This document shows, piece after piece, positions 22,755-31,687 of a stretch of DNA of 56,513 bases. How positions within the stretch are numbered: the stretch's first letter is position 1; each line of letters opens with the position of its first letter. The stretch lies in the NCBI GenBank assembly GCA_028718125.1, contig JAQUMN010000022.1, positions 1-56,513 on the forward strand, given 5' to 3'. This stretch comes from Kiritimatiellia bacterium (lineage in GTDB: Bacteria > Verrucomicrobiota > Kiritimatiellia > JAAZAB01). A model generated the notes under the pieces. It was not told the DNA's origin, did no database searches, and worked only from the letters and a program-made list of their open reading frames with translations. Both the position numbers and the translations under genes were made by a program.

Positions 22755-25436
22755 TTAGCTGGAGACGGGCAAAGGGGGCGCCCCTGATTGCACCTCAAAT
22801 TGGTAATCACCGGATCCTGTCTCGAAAACAGATGCGCCTGTTTCAGTTCTGAGGAACTTGATGTCCCCGGTGACTGCCACCGGTTTTCCGTCCACCTTCA
22901 CAAGCGCGGGATCGGAAGACGGCAACCACACCTCGGCCGTCGTATTGATTGGCACGGTCACTTTCAGCCTGAACGAGCCGGCCAATTTCTCCCATGCGCT
23001 GCGGATGATGCCATAGGGGCAGCGGTGCTCGGCCCGCACCCAGTTCAGCTCATCCACAGGCCGCGGACGGATAATGGTCCTCTTAAACCCGGGATTGGCC
23101 GGATCGGGGTTTATCCCGGCCAGTGCCTTGAACATCCACGCGCTGATCTCGCCGAACATGATATGATTGCGCGAAGAACCGCCAGCCCACGCTTCCCACA
23201 ACGTGGTCGCGCCCTGTTCCAGCCAATGGCCGTAACTCGGAAAGTCGGTCTTCAAAGCCATGGCAAAGGCCACGTCCGTCCTTCCGGCGGCGGTCAGCGC
23301 GTTTGGCACATATTTGGATCCCAGGATGCCATAATCCAGATGGCCGTTGTTCTTCTCGATCGCGTCAACCAGCGCCTGCTCGATCTTGCGCCGCAGCGGC
23401 TCGTCAACCAGCCCTTGATACAGCGCGCACCCCATCGAGGTCTGCCCGCCGCCCTCACAATGGCCGGTGGCAGGATGGACAAATCGCTTGATGAATGCTT
23501 TTTTAATCTTTGCGGCCAGGCTTTTGTACCTGCGCGCGTCGCCTTTTTTGCCAAGCAATTCGGCGGCGCGCTCAAGGATCAGGCCGTTCGCGTAGTAATA
23601 GCCGGTCGAGGTCAATGCCACCGGCGTCTTGTGGCCATCCGGCGGACTCCAGTCGCCCAGGCCAAAATCCAAGATATGTCCGGTCGCCATGCTGGTCATG
23701 AAGTCAATATAACGTTTCATACCGGCATAATGGTTTTTCAGGACGCCGAGATCGCCGCCATACAGATACAGGTACCAGGGGATATGCGTATAGGCACTGT
23801 CCCAGGCCGGACCACTGCCCCAGTTGTATCCCCACCCGCTGGTCGGCACAATGCCTGGCAACTGCCCGCTCAATCTCTGCTCGTCCGCGAAATCGTCCAT
23901 CCACTTGATGTAAGCCGGGGCCGAACTGAAGTTGAATAATCCTGTCTCCGCCGCCAGCAGGGCGTCGCCAGTCCAGCCGTTTTTCTCGCGATGCGGGCAG
24001 TCGGTGGGGATGCCCGCAAAATTCCCAATGTAAGACCAGCGCGTGCATTCCTGGATTTTATTCAAAAGCTCATTGCTGCACGCAAAACTGCCCGCGCTTG
24101 CAAACGCCGAATATACAACCCTGCCGCGCAGGACATCGAGCCCCGGCTTTCCCGGAAAGCCGGTAACCTGTACCCACCTGAACCCGTGATAGGTAAAGCG
24201 CGGCTCCCAGACCTCCTCCGCACTGCCACCCTTGAGAATATATTTGTCGGTCTGGCACTCCCCCGACTTGATGTAGAGATTGATATTCCCCTGGTCAATA
24301 TCCCCATCCGCCGCCAGTTTCTCTGCGTACCGGAGCGTGATCTCGGCGCCAGCCACGCCCTTGGCCCGTAGCTGGACCCAGCCGGTTATGTTCTGGCCCA
24401 TGTCGAAGATAAACACGCCCGGTTTCGGCTCCGTGACCGCCACCGGCGCCATCGTCTGCATGACCTTGATCGGCAGGGTCTGAGCCGCGAGCTTTCCACC
24501 CGGTGACCGGATCACGAGCGCCTTTTCCCAGCCAGATTCATCGAACCTCGGCTCAAGCCAATCGGGCCTTTCGCGCCGGGCATCGTAAAATTCGCCGTTA
24601 CGCAGACCGTCAAACATGATGGGCCCTTCCCCCGCTTTCCAGTTACAGTCTGTGACTAAGCTCGACTCGGCGCCGTCGGAATGTTTGAAATGAAACTGCG
24701 CGATCAGCTTGGGACCATGCCGCCAGGGTGCCTTTTCAAAGTTCCACGCCTCCTTGGTATGGCAGTTGTACCAGCCGGTGCCGAGAATGACGCCGATGAC
24801 ATTTTCGCCTGCCCGCAGGAGAGCGGTAATGTCATGCGTGACATACAATACGCGCTTGTCGTACTTCGTGAAAAGGGGATCGAGCACATGGTCGCCGACC
24901 TTGCGGCCGTTCAGGTAAAGCTCGTAGTAGCCCAGCCCGCAGATGTAGGCCCGCGCCGCGACAACCGATGGGGGCAGGCTGAATAGCCTTCGAAAATATG
25001 GCGCCGGCGGGGCGGTCTGCTTTAATACAGGTGGCGACGCCTTCGGCAACGCAATCCACTGCGCCCTCCAATCCTTCTCATGGAGTAAACCCATCTCCCA
25101 CCAGGCCGGCGCGCTCCATCCGCCGGCAATCCCATGTTCGTCCCAGACGCGCACTTTCCACCAGCAACGCTGTCTGGATGCAAGCTTGATCCCGCCGTAA
25201 GCGATATGAATGGATTGAGGAGATTTCATTCTGCCGCTGTCCCAGAGATCCCCCGTCCCCTGCTCGAGAAGACTGTTTGACGACGCCACGATAACCCGGC
25301 AGGCGGTCTGGCATCGGCTTCGGCCGCGGCCTCCGAGTTCCCAGCTTATAGACGGGATGGGCGTGTCAATTCCCAGCGGGTTGACCGCATAGTTGCATTT
25401 CAGCTCGCGCGGCGTAAGCGTCTCATCATGATTCAT
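22755..25436 (-). CDS. Alpha-L-rhamnosidase, glycoside hydrolase family 78
   Basis: An 893-residue enzyme with the standard GH78 domain order: N-terminal beta-sandwich domains (residues about 20-330, including YFRRLFSLPPSVVAARAYIC and GENVIGVILGTGWYN), then an (alpha/alpha)6 barrel, then a C-terminal beta domain (TTAEVWLPSS). The barrel has the diagnostic DCPHREKNGWTGDALLAAET, which supplies the catalytic Asp/Glu, and LEQGATTLWEAWAGGSSRNH. It removes terminal alpha-L-rhamnose from plant or microbial glycans. No signal peptide is seen, so it would act in the cytoplasm on imported oligosaccharides or glycosides. AAGGGAGAAGG precedes the ATG. No transporter is next to it. Confidence 0.94.
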   Translation of the reverse strand: MNHDETLTPRELKCNYAVNPLGIDTPIPSISWELGGRGRSRCQTACRVIVASSNSLLEQGTGDLWDSGRMKSPQSIHIAYGGIKLASRQRCWWKVRVWDEHGIAGGWSAPAWWEMGLLHEKDWRAQWIALPKASPPVLKQTAPPAPYFRRLFSLPPSVVAARAYICGLGYYELYLNGRKVGDHVLDPLFTKYDKRVLYVTHDITALLRAGENVIGVILGTGWYNCHTKEAWNFEKAPWRHGPKLIAQFHFKHSDGAESSLVTDCNWKAGEGPIMFDGLRNGEFYDARRERPDWLEPRFDESGWEKALVIRSPGGKLAAQTLPIKVMQTMAPVAVTEPKPGVFIFDMGQNITGWVQLRAKGVAGAEITLRYAEKLAADGDIDQGNINLYIKSGECQTDKYILKGGSAEEVWEPRFTYHGFRWVQVTGFPGKPGLDVLRGRVVYSAFASAGSFACSNELLNKIQECTRWSYIGNFAGIPTDCPHREKNGWTGDALLAAETGLFNFSSAPAYIKWMDDFADEQRLSGQLPGIVPTSGWGYNWGSGPAWDSAYTHIPWYLYLYGGDLGVLKNHYAGMKRYIDFMTSMATGHILDFGLGDWSPPDGHKTPVALTSTGYYYANGLILERAAELLGKKGDARRYKSLAAKIKKAFIKRFVHPATGHCEGGGQTSMGCALYQGLVDEPLRRKIEQALVDAIEKNNGHLDYGILGSKYVPNALTAAGRTDVAFAMALKTDFPSYGHWLEQGATTLWEAWAGGSSRNHIMFGEISAWMFKALAGINPDPANPGFKRTIIRPRPVDELNWVRAEHRCPYGIIRSAWEKLAGSFRLKVTVPINTTAEVWLPSSDPALVKVDGKPVAVTGDIKFLRTETGASVFETGSGDYQFEVQSGAPPLPVSS

Positions 25437-25740
25437 GGCCTTCTCCCTTGATTGTATTAATAACGCCCATAGGCCGCCGCCGTTGCATACATGGCCAGCA
25501 CGTTTTCGGTCGGGGAATTATCCTGCAGGCCGTGCGTGGGCGCAAACCCGTACCCGCCGCTTTCAGCCAACGATTCATGCTGAATTTTACCGGGATGTAT
25601 GTCAATGCCGTTTTTTTACGCCCACCCGACCGAGGCCTTACTGCCGCATTGACATGAATTCGACCCCGTGCTACATTTCAAGCCGCTTTTGCAACGGTAT
25701 CGCGTGCCCGAGGTTCGTTTTACGGAAGGAGATTTTTACT
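25437..25740. other. Intergenic region between the rhamnosidase and thrS
   Basis: An open frame runs through this stretch into thrS, but its translation is arginine/proline-rich without similarity to ThrRS N-terminal domains, so it is read as leader DNA. No T-box motif (no AGGGTGGNACCGCG) or terminator was seen. The last bases hold the strong thrS ribosome-binding site (GGAAGGAG, 25724-25731). Confidence 0.55.
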
Positions 25741-27459
25741 TTGGATTTAGAACGTGTGCGCCACAGCACGGCGCATGTCATGGCCGCCGCCGTCATACGG
25801 CTGTTTGAGAACGTCCAGCTTGATATCGGGCCGGCCACGGCAGACGGTTTTTACTACGATTTCGACCTGCCGCACCGGTTTACCCCGGAAGATTTCTCCC
25901 GCATTGAAGCAGAAATGTCCCGCATGGTGGCCGCCAATCTGCCGTTCGAGCGCGTGGAAATGACGCGCGAGAAAGCCGCGCTGGAGCTCAAGGGCCAGCG
26001 TTACAAGCTCGAACGCCTGGCCGATATTCCTGAGGGCGAACCCATCAGCTTCTATCGCTGCGGCGATTTTAGCGATCTCTGCCGCGGCCCGCACCTGGGC
26101 TCCACCGGGGAGATCCCGGCCTTCAAACTGCTCTCGGTGGCCGGTTCCTACTATCGGGGCATTGAAACCAATCCCATGCTCCAGCGGATTTACGGGATCG
26201 TGGCGGAATCCGCCAAGGCCCTGCAGGCGCAACTCGACCTCCTCGAGGAAGCCCGCAAGCGCGACCACCGCAAGTTAGGCCGCGAACTGGATCTCTTCAG
26301 CCAGCACGATGAAGTCGGACCCGGCTTGATCCACTGGCACCCCAAGGGCGCGCGCATCCGCTCGCTTATCGAGGACTTCTGGCGCCGCGAGCATTTCCGT
26401 GGCGGCTACGAACTGCTTTACACTCCACACATCGGGCGCTCGCTGCTCTGGGAAACCTCCGGCCACCTGGGATTCTACCGCGAAAGCATGTACGCCCCCA
26501 TGGAGATTGACGAACTTCAGTATTTTCTAAAGCCGATGAACTGCCCCTTCCACATCCAGGTTTACAAGTCGCAACTGCGCTCCTACCGCGACCTGCCCCT
26601 GCGCTGGGCGGAACTGGGCACGGTATATCGTTACGAAAAGGCCGGCGTCCTGCACGGTCTTCTGCGGGTGCGCGGGTTCACCCAGGACGATGCCCACATA
26701 TTCTGCACGACCGAACAAATTGAGGCGGAAGTCCAGCGCACAATCCGCTTTGCGCTTTATTTTTTCAAGGCTTTTGGCTTCACCGATATTTCAGCCTACC
26801 TTTCCACGCGCCCGGCCAAGGCCATCGGCAGCGAGGAGCGCTGGACCCAGGCAACCGCCTCGCTCGAGCAGGCGCTCAAGGCCGAAGGGCTTGCCTACAC
26901 GGTGGATGAGGGCGGCGGCGCCTTCTATGGCCCGAAAGTGGATTTAAAAGTCAAGGACGTCATCGGCCGTGAGTGGCAGCTCAGCACCATCCAGTTCGAC
27001 TTCAACATGTCCGAGCGATTTGACATTACCTATATTGGCGAGGACGGCCAGGCGCATCAACCGTACATGGTGCACCGCGCCCTGCTCGGCAGCCTGGAGC
27101 GTTTCTTCGGCATTCTGATCGAACATTATGGCGGCGCATTCCCGCTGTGGCTCGCGCCGGAACAGGTCCGCGTCCTGCCGCTCACGGACAAGCAGATCGA
27201 CGCCGCCCAGAAAGCGTCCGAGACGCTCCGCGCTGCCGACCTGCGCGTGAAGGTGGATGGGAGTGCCGGAAAGTTAGGCGCCAAAATTCGCAACGCCCAA
27301 CTGGAAAAAATTCCTTACATGCTCGTCCTCGGCCCGAAGGAAGCGGAGGCTGGCACCGTTTCCGTGCGCAGTCGCACGGGTGGTGATCAGGGCGCCATGG
27401 CCGTGGCCGCGTTTGTTCAGCAAGTCAAGGCCGAGGCCGCCCCTCGGTCTGAACCATGA
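25741..27459 (+). CDS. thrS: Threonyl-tRNA synthetase lacking the TGS domain
   Basis: The start is placed at TTG 25741 (572 residues), because GGAAGGAG lies 9 bp upstream and similarity begins at once with DLERVRHSTAHVM. The editing (N2) domain is complete, with HSTAH and LCRGPH metal-binding motifs that clear mischarged Ser-tRNA. The class II core shows motif 2 (GTVYRYEKAGVLHGLLRVRG), the zinc-binding Cys in KPMNCPFHI and motif 3 HRALLGSLERFFGIL; the C-terminal anticodon-binding domain follows. E. coli ThrRS has about 640 residues and an N-terminal TGS domain of about 60, which is absent here. The upstream open frame of 102 codons does not encode one. thrS-infC order is classical. Confidence 0.94.
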   Translation: MDLERVRHSTAHVMAAAVIRLFENVQLDIGPATADGFYYDFDLPHRFTPEDFSRIEAEMSRMVAANLPFERVEMTREKAALELKGQRYKLERLADIPEGEPISFYRCGDFSDLCRGPHLGSTGEIPAFKLLSVAGSYYRGIETNPMLQRIYGIVAESAKALQAQLDLLEEARKRDHRKLGRELDLFSQHDEVGPGLIHWHPKGARIRSLIEDFWRREHFRGGYELLYTPHIGRSLLWETSGHLGFYRESMYAPMEIDELQYFLKPMNCPFHIQVYKSQLRSYRDLPLRWAELGTVYRYEKAGVLHGLLRVRGFTQDDAHIFCTTEQIEAEVQRTIRFALYFFKAFGFTDISAYLSTRPAKAIGSEERWTQATASLEQALKAEGLAYTVDEGGGAFYGPKVDLKVKDVIGREWQLSTIQFDFNMSERFDITYIGEDGQAHQPYMVHRALLGSLERFFGILIEHYGGAFPLWLAPEQVRVLPLTDKQIDAAQKASETLRAADLRVKVDGSAGKLGAKIRNAQLEKIPYMLVLGPKEAEAGTVSVRSRTGGDQGAMAVAAFVQQVKAEAAPRSEP

Positions 27460-27492
27460 AGGGTCCCGGTTCGGGACCGTAACCGTCAACCC

Positions 27493-27506
27493 AGGAGGTC
27501 ATTATT
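27493..27506 (+). promoter_or_regulatory. Ribosome-binding site and ATT start of infC
   Basis: AGGAGG (27493-27498) is followed by TC-ATT-ATT. The second ATT (27504) is five bases from the AGGAGG, whereas the first normal start in frame (GTG 27522) is 23 bases away, too far. Rare AUU starts are known for infC and allow IF-3 to repress its own synthesis. Confidence 0.8.
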
Positions 27507-28100
27507 CGCACGACGATCAGAGTGAATAACCGCATTCGTGTGCCCCAGGTCCGTTGCATTTCGGATGCGGGCGAACAAATCGGTATTTTACCCACCGGTG
27601 AAGCCCTTAAACTGGCCCTATCCAAAAATCTGGACCTGGTGGAAATTTCTCCCAATGCAAATCCGCCGGTTTGCCGCATCATGAATTTCGGCAAGTTCCG
27701 GTATGAGGAAAGCCGTCGGGACAAACTAGCCCGCAAGCATCAGGTGAGGGTCGAGCTGAAGGAAATGAAATTCCACGCAAACGTCGAGGATCACGACTAC
27801 TGCACCAAGATGCATCATATTCGCGCATTTCTGGAAAAGGGGTGCCGCGTGAAAACATCCTTGCTTTTCCGAGGCCGGGAAAACGAACACCGCGAACTGG
27901 GGTACAGCCTGTTCACGCGCCTGATAAAGGACTGCGAGGATATCGGCGCGCCGGAATCGGGCCCCCGGTTGTTCGGCCACAACCTGGTCATGCTCCTGCA
28001 TCCTCAGCACTTACCCAAGGCCGGGGGCGCACCCTCGGCACAGGCAAAGCCGCCGGCCCCAGTCCAGCGACCGACACTTGCCCCGGGCCCAACGCCCTGA
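27504..28100 (+). CDS. infC: Translation initiation factor IF-3
   Basis: A 198-residue protein if begun at ATT 27504. The N-terminal domain (IRVNNRIRVPQVRCI, then ALKLALSKNLDLVEISPNAN and PPVCRIMNFGKFRYEE) and the C-terminal domain (VELKEMKFHANVEDHDYCTK, FLEKGCRVKTSLLFRGRE) are both complete and joined by a Lys/Arg-rich linker. It binds the 30S subunit and checks the start codon and initiator tRNA. A proline/alanine-rich tail of about 30 residues (after LHPQHLPKAGG) extends beyond the usual end. thrS lies 44 bp upstream. rpmI and rplT, which normally follow infC, are absent. Confidence 0.95.
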   Translation: MRTTIRVNNRIRVPQVRCISDAGEQIGILPTGEALKLALSKNLDLVEISPNANPPVCRIMNFGKFRYEESRRDKLARKHQVRVELKEMKFHANVEDHDYCTKMHHIRAFLEKGCRVKTSLLFRGRENEHRELGYSLFTRLIKDCEDIGAPESGPRLFGHNLVMLLHPQHLPKAGGAPSAQAKPPAPVQRPTLAPGPTP

Positions 28101-28290
28101 AGTGAAAGACCAGAACGAAATCCTAATTTCGGATTTTTCAACTTCGTCGCAGACAAGGCCGGACAATCCGCAGGTAGAGCCGGAAGGCGGCGTTGATGGC
28201 GGCATTCCGAAGCCGCCCGGTCCGTAACGCGGTCAGCCCGCCTGGCAATTACGACTTGATACCACCCGGGAGTCGGGCTAGATTACAAAT

Positions 28291-29274
28291 ATGACCCGAG
28301 CAGGCATCAAACAATTACTTAAATTCGGCGTCAGCCTGCTGTTGCTGTTTTTTACACTGCGCCTGATTGACTGGCGGGAAAGCCTGGAACTGGCCGGACG
28401 CGCCAACTCGGGCATGATGGCTGTGGCCGTGGGCCTCCTTTTTGCCGAACGCATCCTGAGCACAAACAAATGGCTCCTGCTCCTGCGGGCGAAATGCTCG
28501 CGTATAACGTTCTGGCGTCTGCTGGTTATCAATTTCATCGGCGGATTTTGGGGCCTGGTACTGCCTTCCAGCGTCGCCGCCGACATCGTGCGGGGATATT
28601 ACCTTGCAAAGAGCACTGCCAACGTCTCGTTGGCGGTTACGTCCATGCTGGTGGACCGATTCATGGGCGCCCTATCGCTGGTTTTACTGGGATGCGCCAG
28701 CGCCTGGATGGTCGGCGACACCTTCGGCCTGGTCAACGCGCGCCTGATCTCTGCCGGCGTGGCCGCGGCATGTGCCCTGGGCATCGCGCTCATGTTTCAT
28801 GACGGTTTCATTGGCTGGGTGGATCGCCAGATCATCCGGCACGTGGCGCGCCTGAAAGTCATCCGGCCGGTGCGCGGCTGGCTCGCTTCCTGCTTCGAGT
28901 ACCGGCAATATCCAAACACGCTGGTGGCTTCATTCCTGCTCACCATATTTGTACAGATACTGAGGATCCTGGTCTTTTACGCGGTCGCCCTGAGCTTCGG
29001 GATACGCGTTCCCGTGATGTATTACTTCATCTTTGTCCCGCTCATTACGGCGCTCATCATGTTGCCGGTATCCGTCAATGGAATCGGCGTCCGCGAAGGG
29101 AGCTTTGTGGCCTTCTTTGCGCTGGTGGGCGTACCCACTTCCGAGGCGTTCATTATTTCCTTCGCTGTATCCGTGTTGACAACCCTGATGACGGCCGCCG
29201 GCGGAATCTTCTATATGTTCGATAAATGCGCCATCAAGCCTATGGCGGTCAACCCAGAACAACCGAAATGCTGA
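28291..29274 (+). CDS. Flippase-like/lysylphosphatidylglycerol synthase TM-family membrane protein
   Basis: A 327-residue integral membrane protein with about eight hydrophobic segments, matching the LPG_synthase_TM (AglD/UPF0104) family. The family pattern is seen in NKWLLLLRAKCSRITFWRLL, INFIGGFWGLVLPSSVAADI with VRGYYLAK, and LPVSVNGIGVREGSFVAFFA. Members are thought to move or modify lipid-linked glycans or phospholipids, but few have proven functions. It has no MprF catalytic domain. It stands 190 bp after infC, with a GC-rich spacer that holds no gene I can support, and is followed by a convergent AraC gene. Confidence 0.83.
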   Translation: MTRAGIKQLLKFGVSLLLLFFTLRLIDWRESLELAGRANSGMMAVAVGLLFAERILSTNKWLLLLRAKCSRITFWRLLVINFIGGFWGLVLPSSVAADIVRGYYLAKSTANVSLAVTSMLVDRFMGALSLVLLGCASAWMVGDTFGLVNARLISAGVAAACALGIALMFHDGFIGWVDRQIIRHVARLKVIRPVRGWLASCFEYRQYPNTLVASFLLTIFVQILRILVFYAVALSFGIRVPVMYYFIFVPLITALIMLPVSVNGIGVREGSFVAFFALVGVPTSEAFIISFAVSVLTTLMTAAGGIFYMFDKCAIKPMAVNPEQPKC

Positions 29275-29296
29275 ATTGGCCTGCCAACAGATCAGG

Positions 29297-30553
29297 TTAT
29301 TCTACGGCGGGAGCAATGTGTGAAGGTCCGGGCACGGCGGTCGATCGACAATAGCGCCGCGGGGTTGTGCCTGTCAGACGCTTGAAATGCTTGATGAAAT
29401 AGCTTTGGTCACAGAACCCCAGTTCGTAGGCGATTTCCGAACAACTCAGCGAGGAACGTTCCAACATTTGCCGCGCCTTCTGGATGCGCAACTGCATAAT
29501 GTGTTGGAGGATGGACTTGCCCGTGCATTGCTTTACCAGGTGGCTGACGCGGAAGACGCTCAGGTTCGTGGCCTCGGCAATCTGCGCCAGTGTGACCGGC
29601 TTAGTGTAGTGCTGGGCGATAAAGTCGAGGATGCGGCTGACCTTCGGGTTGTATACATTGAACCCATGCGCGTAAATGCCCTGCATGAAATCGTCCAGCG
29701 CCTGCATCAGCACGTGGGAAAGCGTTTCGAAGTCGGATGCGCTGACGAGCTGTTGCATCCACTGGTGGTTGCGTTCGATGAGCGGCTCCATGAGCGGGCT
29801 GTCCTCCACGGCGGCCCGCGTAAGGTAGCCCATCATTTCAATTGCCCGCGCGCGCAGGACGGCCAGCTTGGGCGAAAACAGGTACATGGCGCCTAACATT
29901 TCATTGAGCACGCGCCGCGCGCCATTCTGATCGCCCGTGCGGATCAGCGAAAGCAACATGCGTTCCTTGTCGATCGGGTAGACTGTTTGGCCGTTTTTTT
30001 TCTGATGTTCGATAGCTTCCGCGATTTGCCGCTGCTGGACGGCCTTGATCCGGTTTTCCTCCAGGAGGCGCGGTTTCCAGCCGCTAATCTGATAAAATGT
30101 TTTTTCAAGGGTCATGGCCGCCTCCCGGATGCGGGCAGCCGACCAGATCGGCAAGCGCGCGACATATAGCCGCGCAGCCGACATAGCGACGCCCTGGTCC
30201 ACCAGACCCTGTACGCTTTCTTCCAACCCCTTGGCTTGGTGCCGAACCTCGCCCCCCAGCAGGCCTCCACGCACCGTATGCTGGTCCACCATGGCCACTA
30301 CCCAACTCGCCAGGCCGGTTACGGGATAAAACAGGTACGGCTCGCCCCAATGCAGGGCCTCCTGTAAACTGTAGGCGCGCGTCTGCACGCCTGACGGCAG
30401 AAGCTCCGCTAACGAACGGGACGCCGCCGACAAACTGGACGACCATTCCGGCCAACACTCGCCGCTGATAGTGACGGGCAGGATGTGCAAGTCAAAATCC
30501 CGGTGGTACGACCGGCCAACTTCCACGAGTATCCGTTTGGATAGAATTGTCAT
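29297..30553 (-). CDS. AraC family regulator with N-terminal PocR-type sensory domain
   Basis: A 418-residue transcription factor. Residues about 20-150 resemble the PocR domain (LLPSGVQTRAYSLQEALHWG, EPYLFYPVTGLASWVVAMVD, then GGLLGGEV), a ligand-sensing PAS-like fold found in regulators of corrinoid and diol metabolism. The last 100 residues are a double HTH of the AraC type: ITLAQIAEATNLSVFRVSHLV-like first helix pair and SCSEIAYELGFCDQSYFIKH, followed by FKRLTGTTPRRYCR. It is divergent from the corrinoid protein gene, so it probably controls that operon. The usual PocR cysteines are not obvious. Start ATG 30553. Confidence 0.88.
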   Translation of the reverse strand: MTILSKRILVEVGRSYHRDFDLHILPVTISGECWPEWSSSLSAASRSLAELLPSGVQTRAYSLQEALHWGEPYLFYPVTGLASWVVAMVDQHTVRGGLLGGEVRHQAKGLEESVQGLVDQGVAMSAARLYVARLPIWSAARIREAAMTLEKTFYQISGWKPRLLEENRIKAVQQRQIAEAIEHQKKNGQTVYPIDKERMLLSLIRTGDQNGARRVLNEMLGAMYLFSPKLAVLRARAIEMMGYLTRAAVEDSPLMEPLIERNHQWMQQLVSASDFETLSHVLMQALDDFMQGIYAHGFNVYNPKVSRILDFIAQHYTKPVTLAQIAEATNLSVFRVSHLVKQCTGKSILQHIMQLRIQKARQMLERSSLSCSEIAYELGFCDQSYFIKHFKRLTGTTPRRYCRSTAVPGPSHIAPAVE

Positions 30554-30666
30554 AAAACCAGGCCTTACCGGTTAGTTATATATCGAATATTCGCCAATAT
30601 TTTTTTAAATACAGCAAGATCGTTATAAATTCAAGCATTTTTTGTCTATCTTTTATCCTGGCTTGT

Positions 30667-30683
30667 CGTATGGTACGCATACG
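30667..30683. promoter_or_regulatory. Candidate operator palindrome
   Basis: CGTATGGTACGCATACG is a perfect 6-bp inverted repeat with a 5-bp centre, placed between the divergent AraC and corrinoid protein genes. It may bind the PocR/AraC protein or another regulator. Confidence 0.4.
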
Positions 30684-30824
30684 TTTTTAAGCCGAATTGG
30701 GATTAATAGCCGGTATAAGACCGGCTCTACCACAGGAACTGAATAAATCAGGTAGAGCCGACTTTACGTTGGCTGTCTTAAAAACAAAAAAACGTTCAAC
30801 AAAGCAAACCGGCCGGGTAAGAAA

Positions 30825-30868
30825 CCTGCCCGCCATGCTGCGCATAGCGCTGCAGGCGGGCAAACAGG
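30825..30868 (+). repeat. Dispersed hairpin element ahead of the corrinoid protein gene
   Basis: CCTGCCCGCCATGCTGCGCA and TAGCGCTGCAGGCGGGCA form a hairpin of the same family as 11557, 16489 and 36689. It ends right at the AGGAGG ribosome-binding site of the corrinoid protein gene, so it could affect that leader. Confidence 0.5.
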
Positions 30869-30876
30869 AGGGTGGC

Positions 30877-31515
30877 ATGAGCGTATTGGAGCAAATCTCG
30901 GAGAACCTGATCAAGGGCAAGGCCAAGGACGTCAAGGAACTGGTTGCCAAGGCCGTCGCGGAAAAGGTTAAGCCTGCCGACATTCTGAACAAGGGCCTGC
31001 TGGCCGGTATGAGCATTATCGGCGAACGGTTCAAGAAAAACGAAGTCTATGTGCCGGAAGTCCTGATTGCCGCCCGGGCCATGAAAGCGGGCATGGAACA
31101 GTTGAAGCCGCTCCTGGCCGCCGCCGGCGTTCAGCCGAAAGGCACGGTCGTCGTGGGAACCGTCAAGGGCGATCTGCATGACATCGGCAAAAACCTGGTG
31201 TGCATGATGCTGGAAGGCGCGGGCTTCAAGGTCGTGGACGCGGGCATTAACGTGGAGCCCGATAAAATGGTTCAGCTGGCTAAGGAAAATAACGCCAACC
31301 TGATCGGCGCCTCCGCCCTGCTGACGACCACCATGACCAATATGAAGAGCGTCGTGGAAGCGGTCAAGGCGGCGGGCATGACCGGCAAGGTCAAGGTTAT
31401 GATCGGCGGCGCGCCCGTGACTCAGGCCTTTGCGGATGAAATCGGCGCCGACGGCTACGCCCCGGATGCTGCTTCCGCCGCCGACCTGGCCAAGAAGCTG
31501 TCCAGCGTGAAGTAA
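30877..31515 (+). CDS. Corrinoid (B12-binding) protein of a methyltransferase system
   Basis: Start ATG 30877 (212 residues) has AGGAGG just upstream. It has the MtbC/MtaC/MttC layout: an N-terminal helical cap (about 1-88, with LLAGMSIIGERFKKNEVYVP and EVLIAARAMKAGM) and a Rossmann B12 domain. The base-off motif GDLHDIGKN places the cobalt ligand at His101, followed by GASALLTTTM and MIGGAPVTQAFADEIGADGY. It carries the methyl group between a substrate methyltransferase and a pterin or CoM methyltransferase. A pterin-binding protein follows after a terminator. No substrate methyltransferase (MtaB/MtbB/MttB/MtvB type) and no corrinoid activase (RamA) is in the window. Confidence 0.92.
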   Translation: MSVLEQISENLIKGKAKDVKELVAKAVAEKVKPADILNKGLLAGMSIIGERFKKNEVYVPEVLIAARAMKAGMEQLKPLLAAAGVQPKGTVVVGTVKGDLHDIGKNLVCMMLEGAGFKVVDAGINVEPDKMVQLAKENNANLIGASALLTTTMTNMKSVVEAVKAAGMTGKVKVMIGGAPVTQAFADEIGADGYAPDAASAADLAKKLSSVK

Positions 31516-31546
31516 TTGTCCTGATAGTATAAGGTTTGAAACTGAA

Positions 31547-31585
31547 AACCGTCCCGGCAGGAAAACCTGTCGGGACGGTTTTTTT
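31547..31585 (+). terminator. Rho-independent terminator after the corrinoid protein gene
   Basis: AACCGTCCCGGCAG pairs with CTGTCGGGACGGTT around a GAAAAC loop, followed by TTTTT. The stem is about 14 bp. It separates the corrinoid protein gene from the pterin-binding methyltransferase gene, so the two are either unequally transcribed or separately promoted. Confidence 0.9.
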
Positions 31586-31687
31586 CCGCCGGGATGTTCC
31601 AATTTTACTTGTCGGGGCGGGTGGTTGGCGTATATAAATGAACGCTGCCGCAAACCGGTTGGAACCATGCAAAGGAAGGGCCGAATT

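Larger units (their letters stand above)
30554..30876. other. Divergent regulatory region between the AraC gene and the corrinoid protein gene
   Basis: No gene. AT-rich on the AraC side, with a perfect palindrome CGAATATTCG (30584-30593). Further on lie CGTATG-N5-CATACG (30667-30683), the inverted repeat CGGCTCTACC (30722-30731)/GGTAGAGCCG (30751-30760), and the hairpin element 30825-30868 just before the ribosome-binding site. No cobalamin riboswitch motif (GCCACTG with its partner stems) was seen. Confidence 0.55.

Noticed and set aside
25435..25740. N-terminal extension of ThrRS or a TGS domain
   Set aside because: The translation is rich in Arg, Pro and Cys and has no TGS pattern, while a strong ribosome-binding site precedes the TTG at 25741.
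28101..28290. rpmI (ribosomal protein L35) or a tRNA after infC
   Set aside because: No frame resembles L35 and no tRNA cloverleaf or TTCGA-type arm could be found in this stretch.
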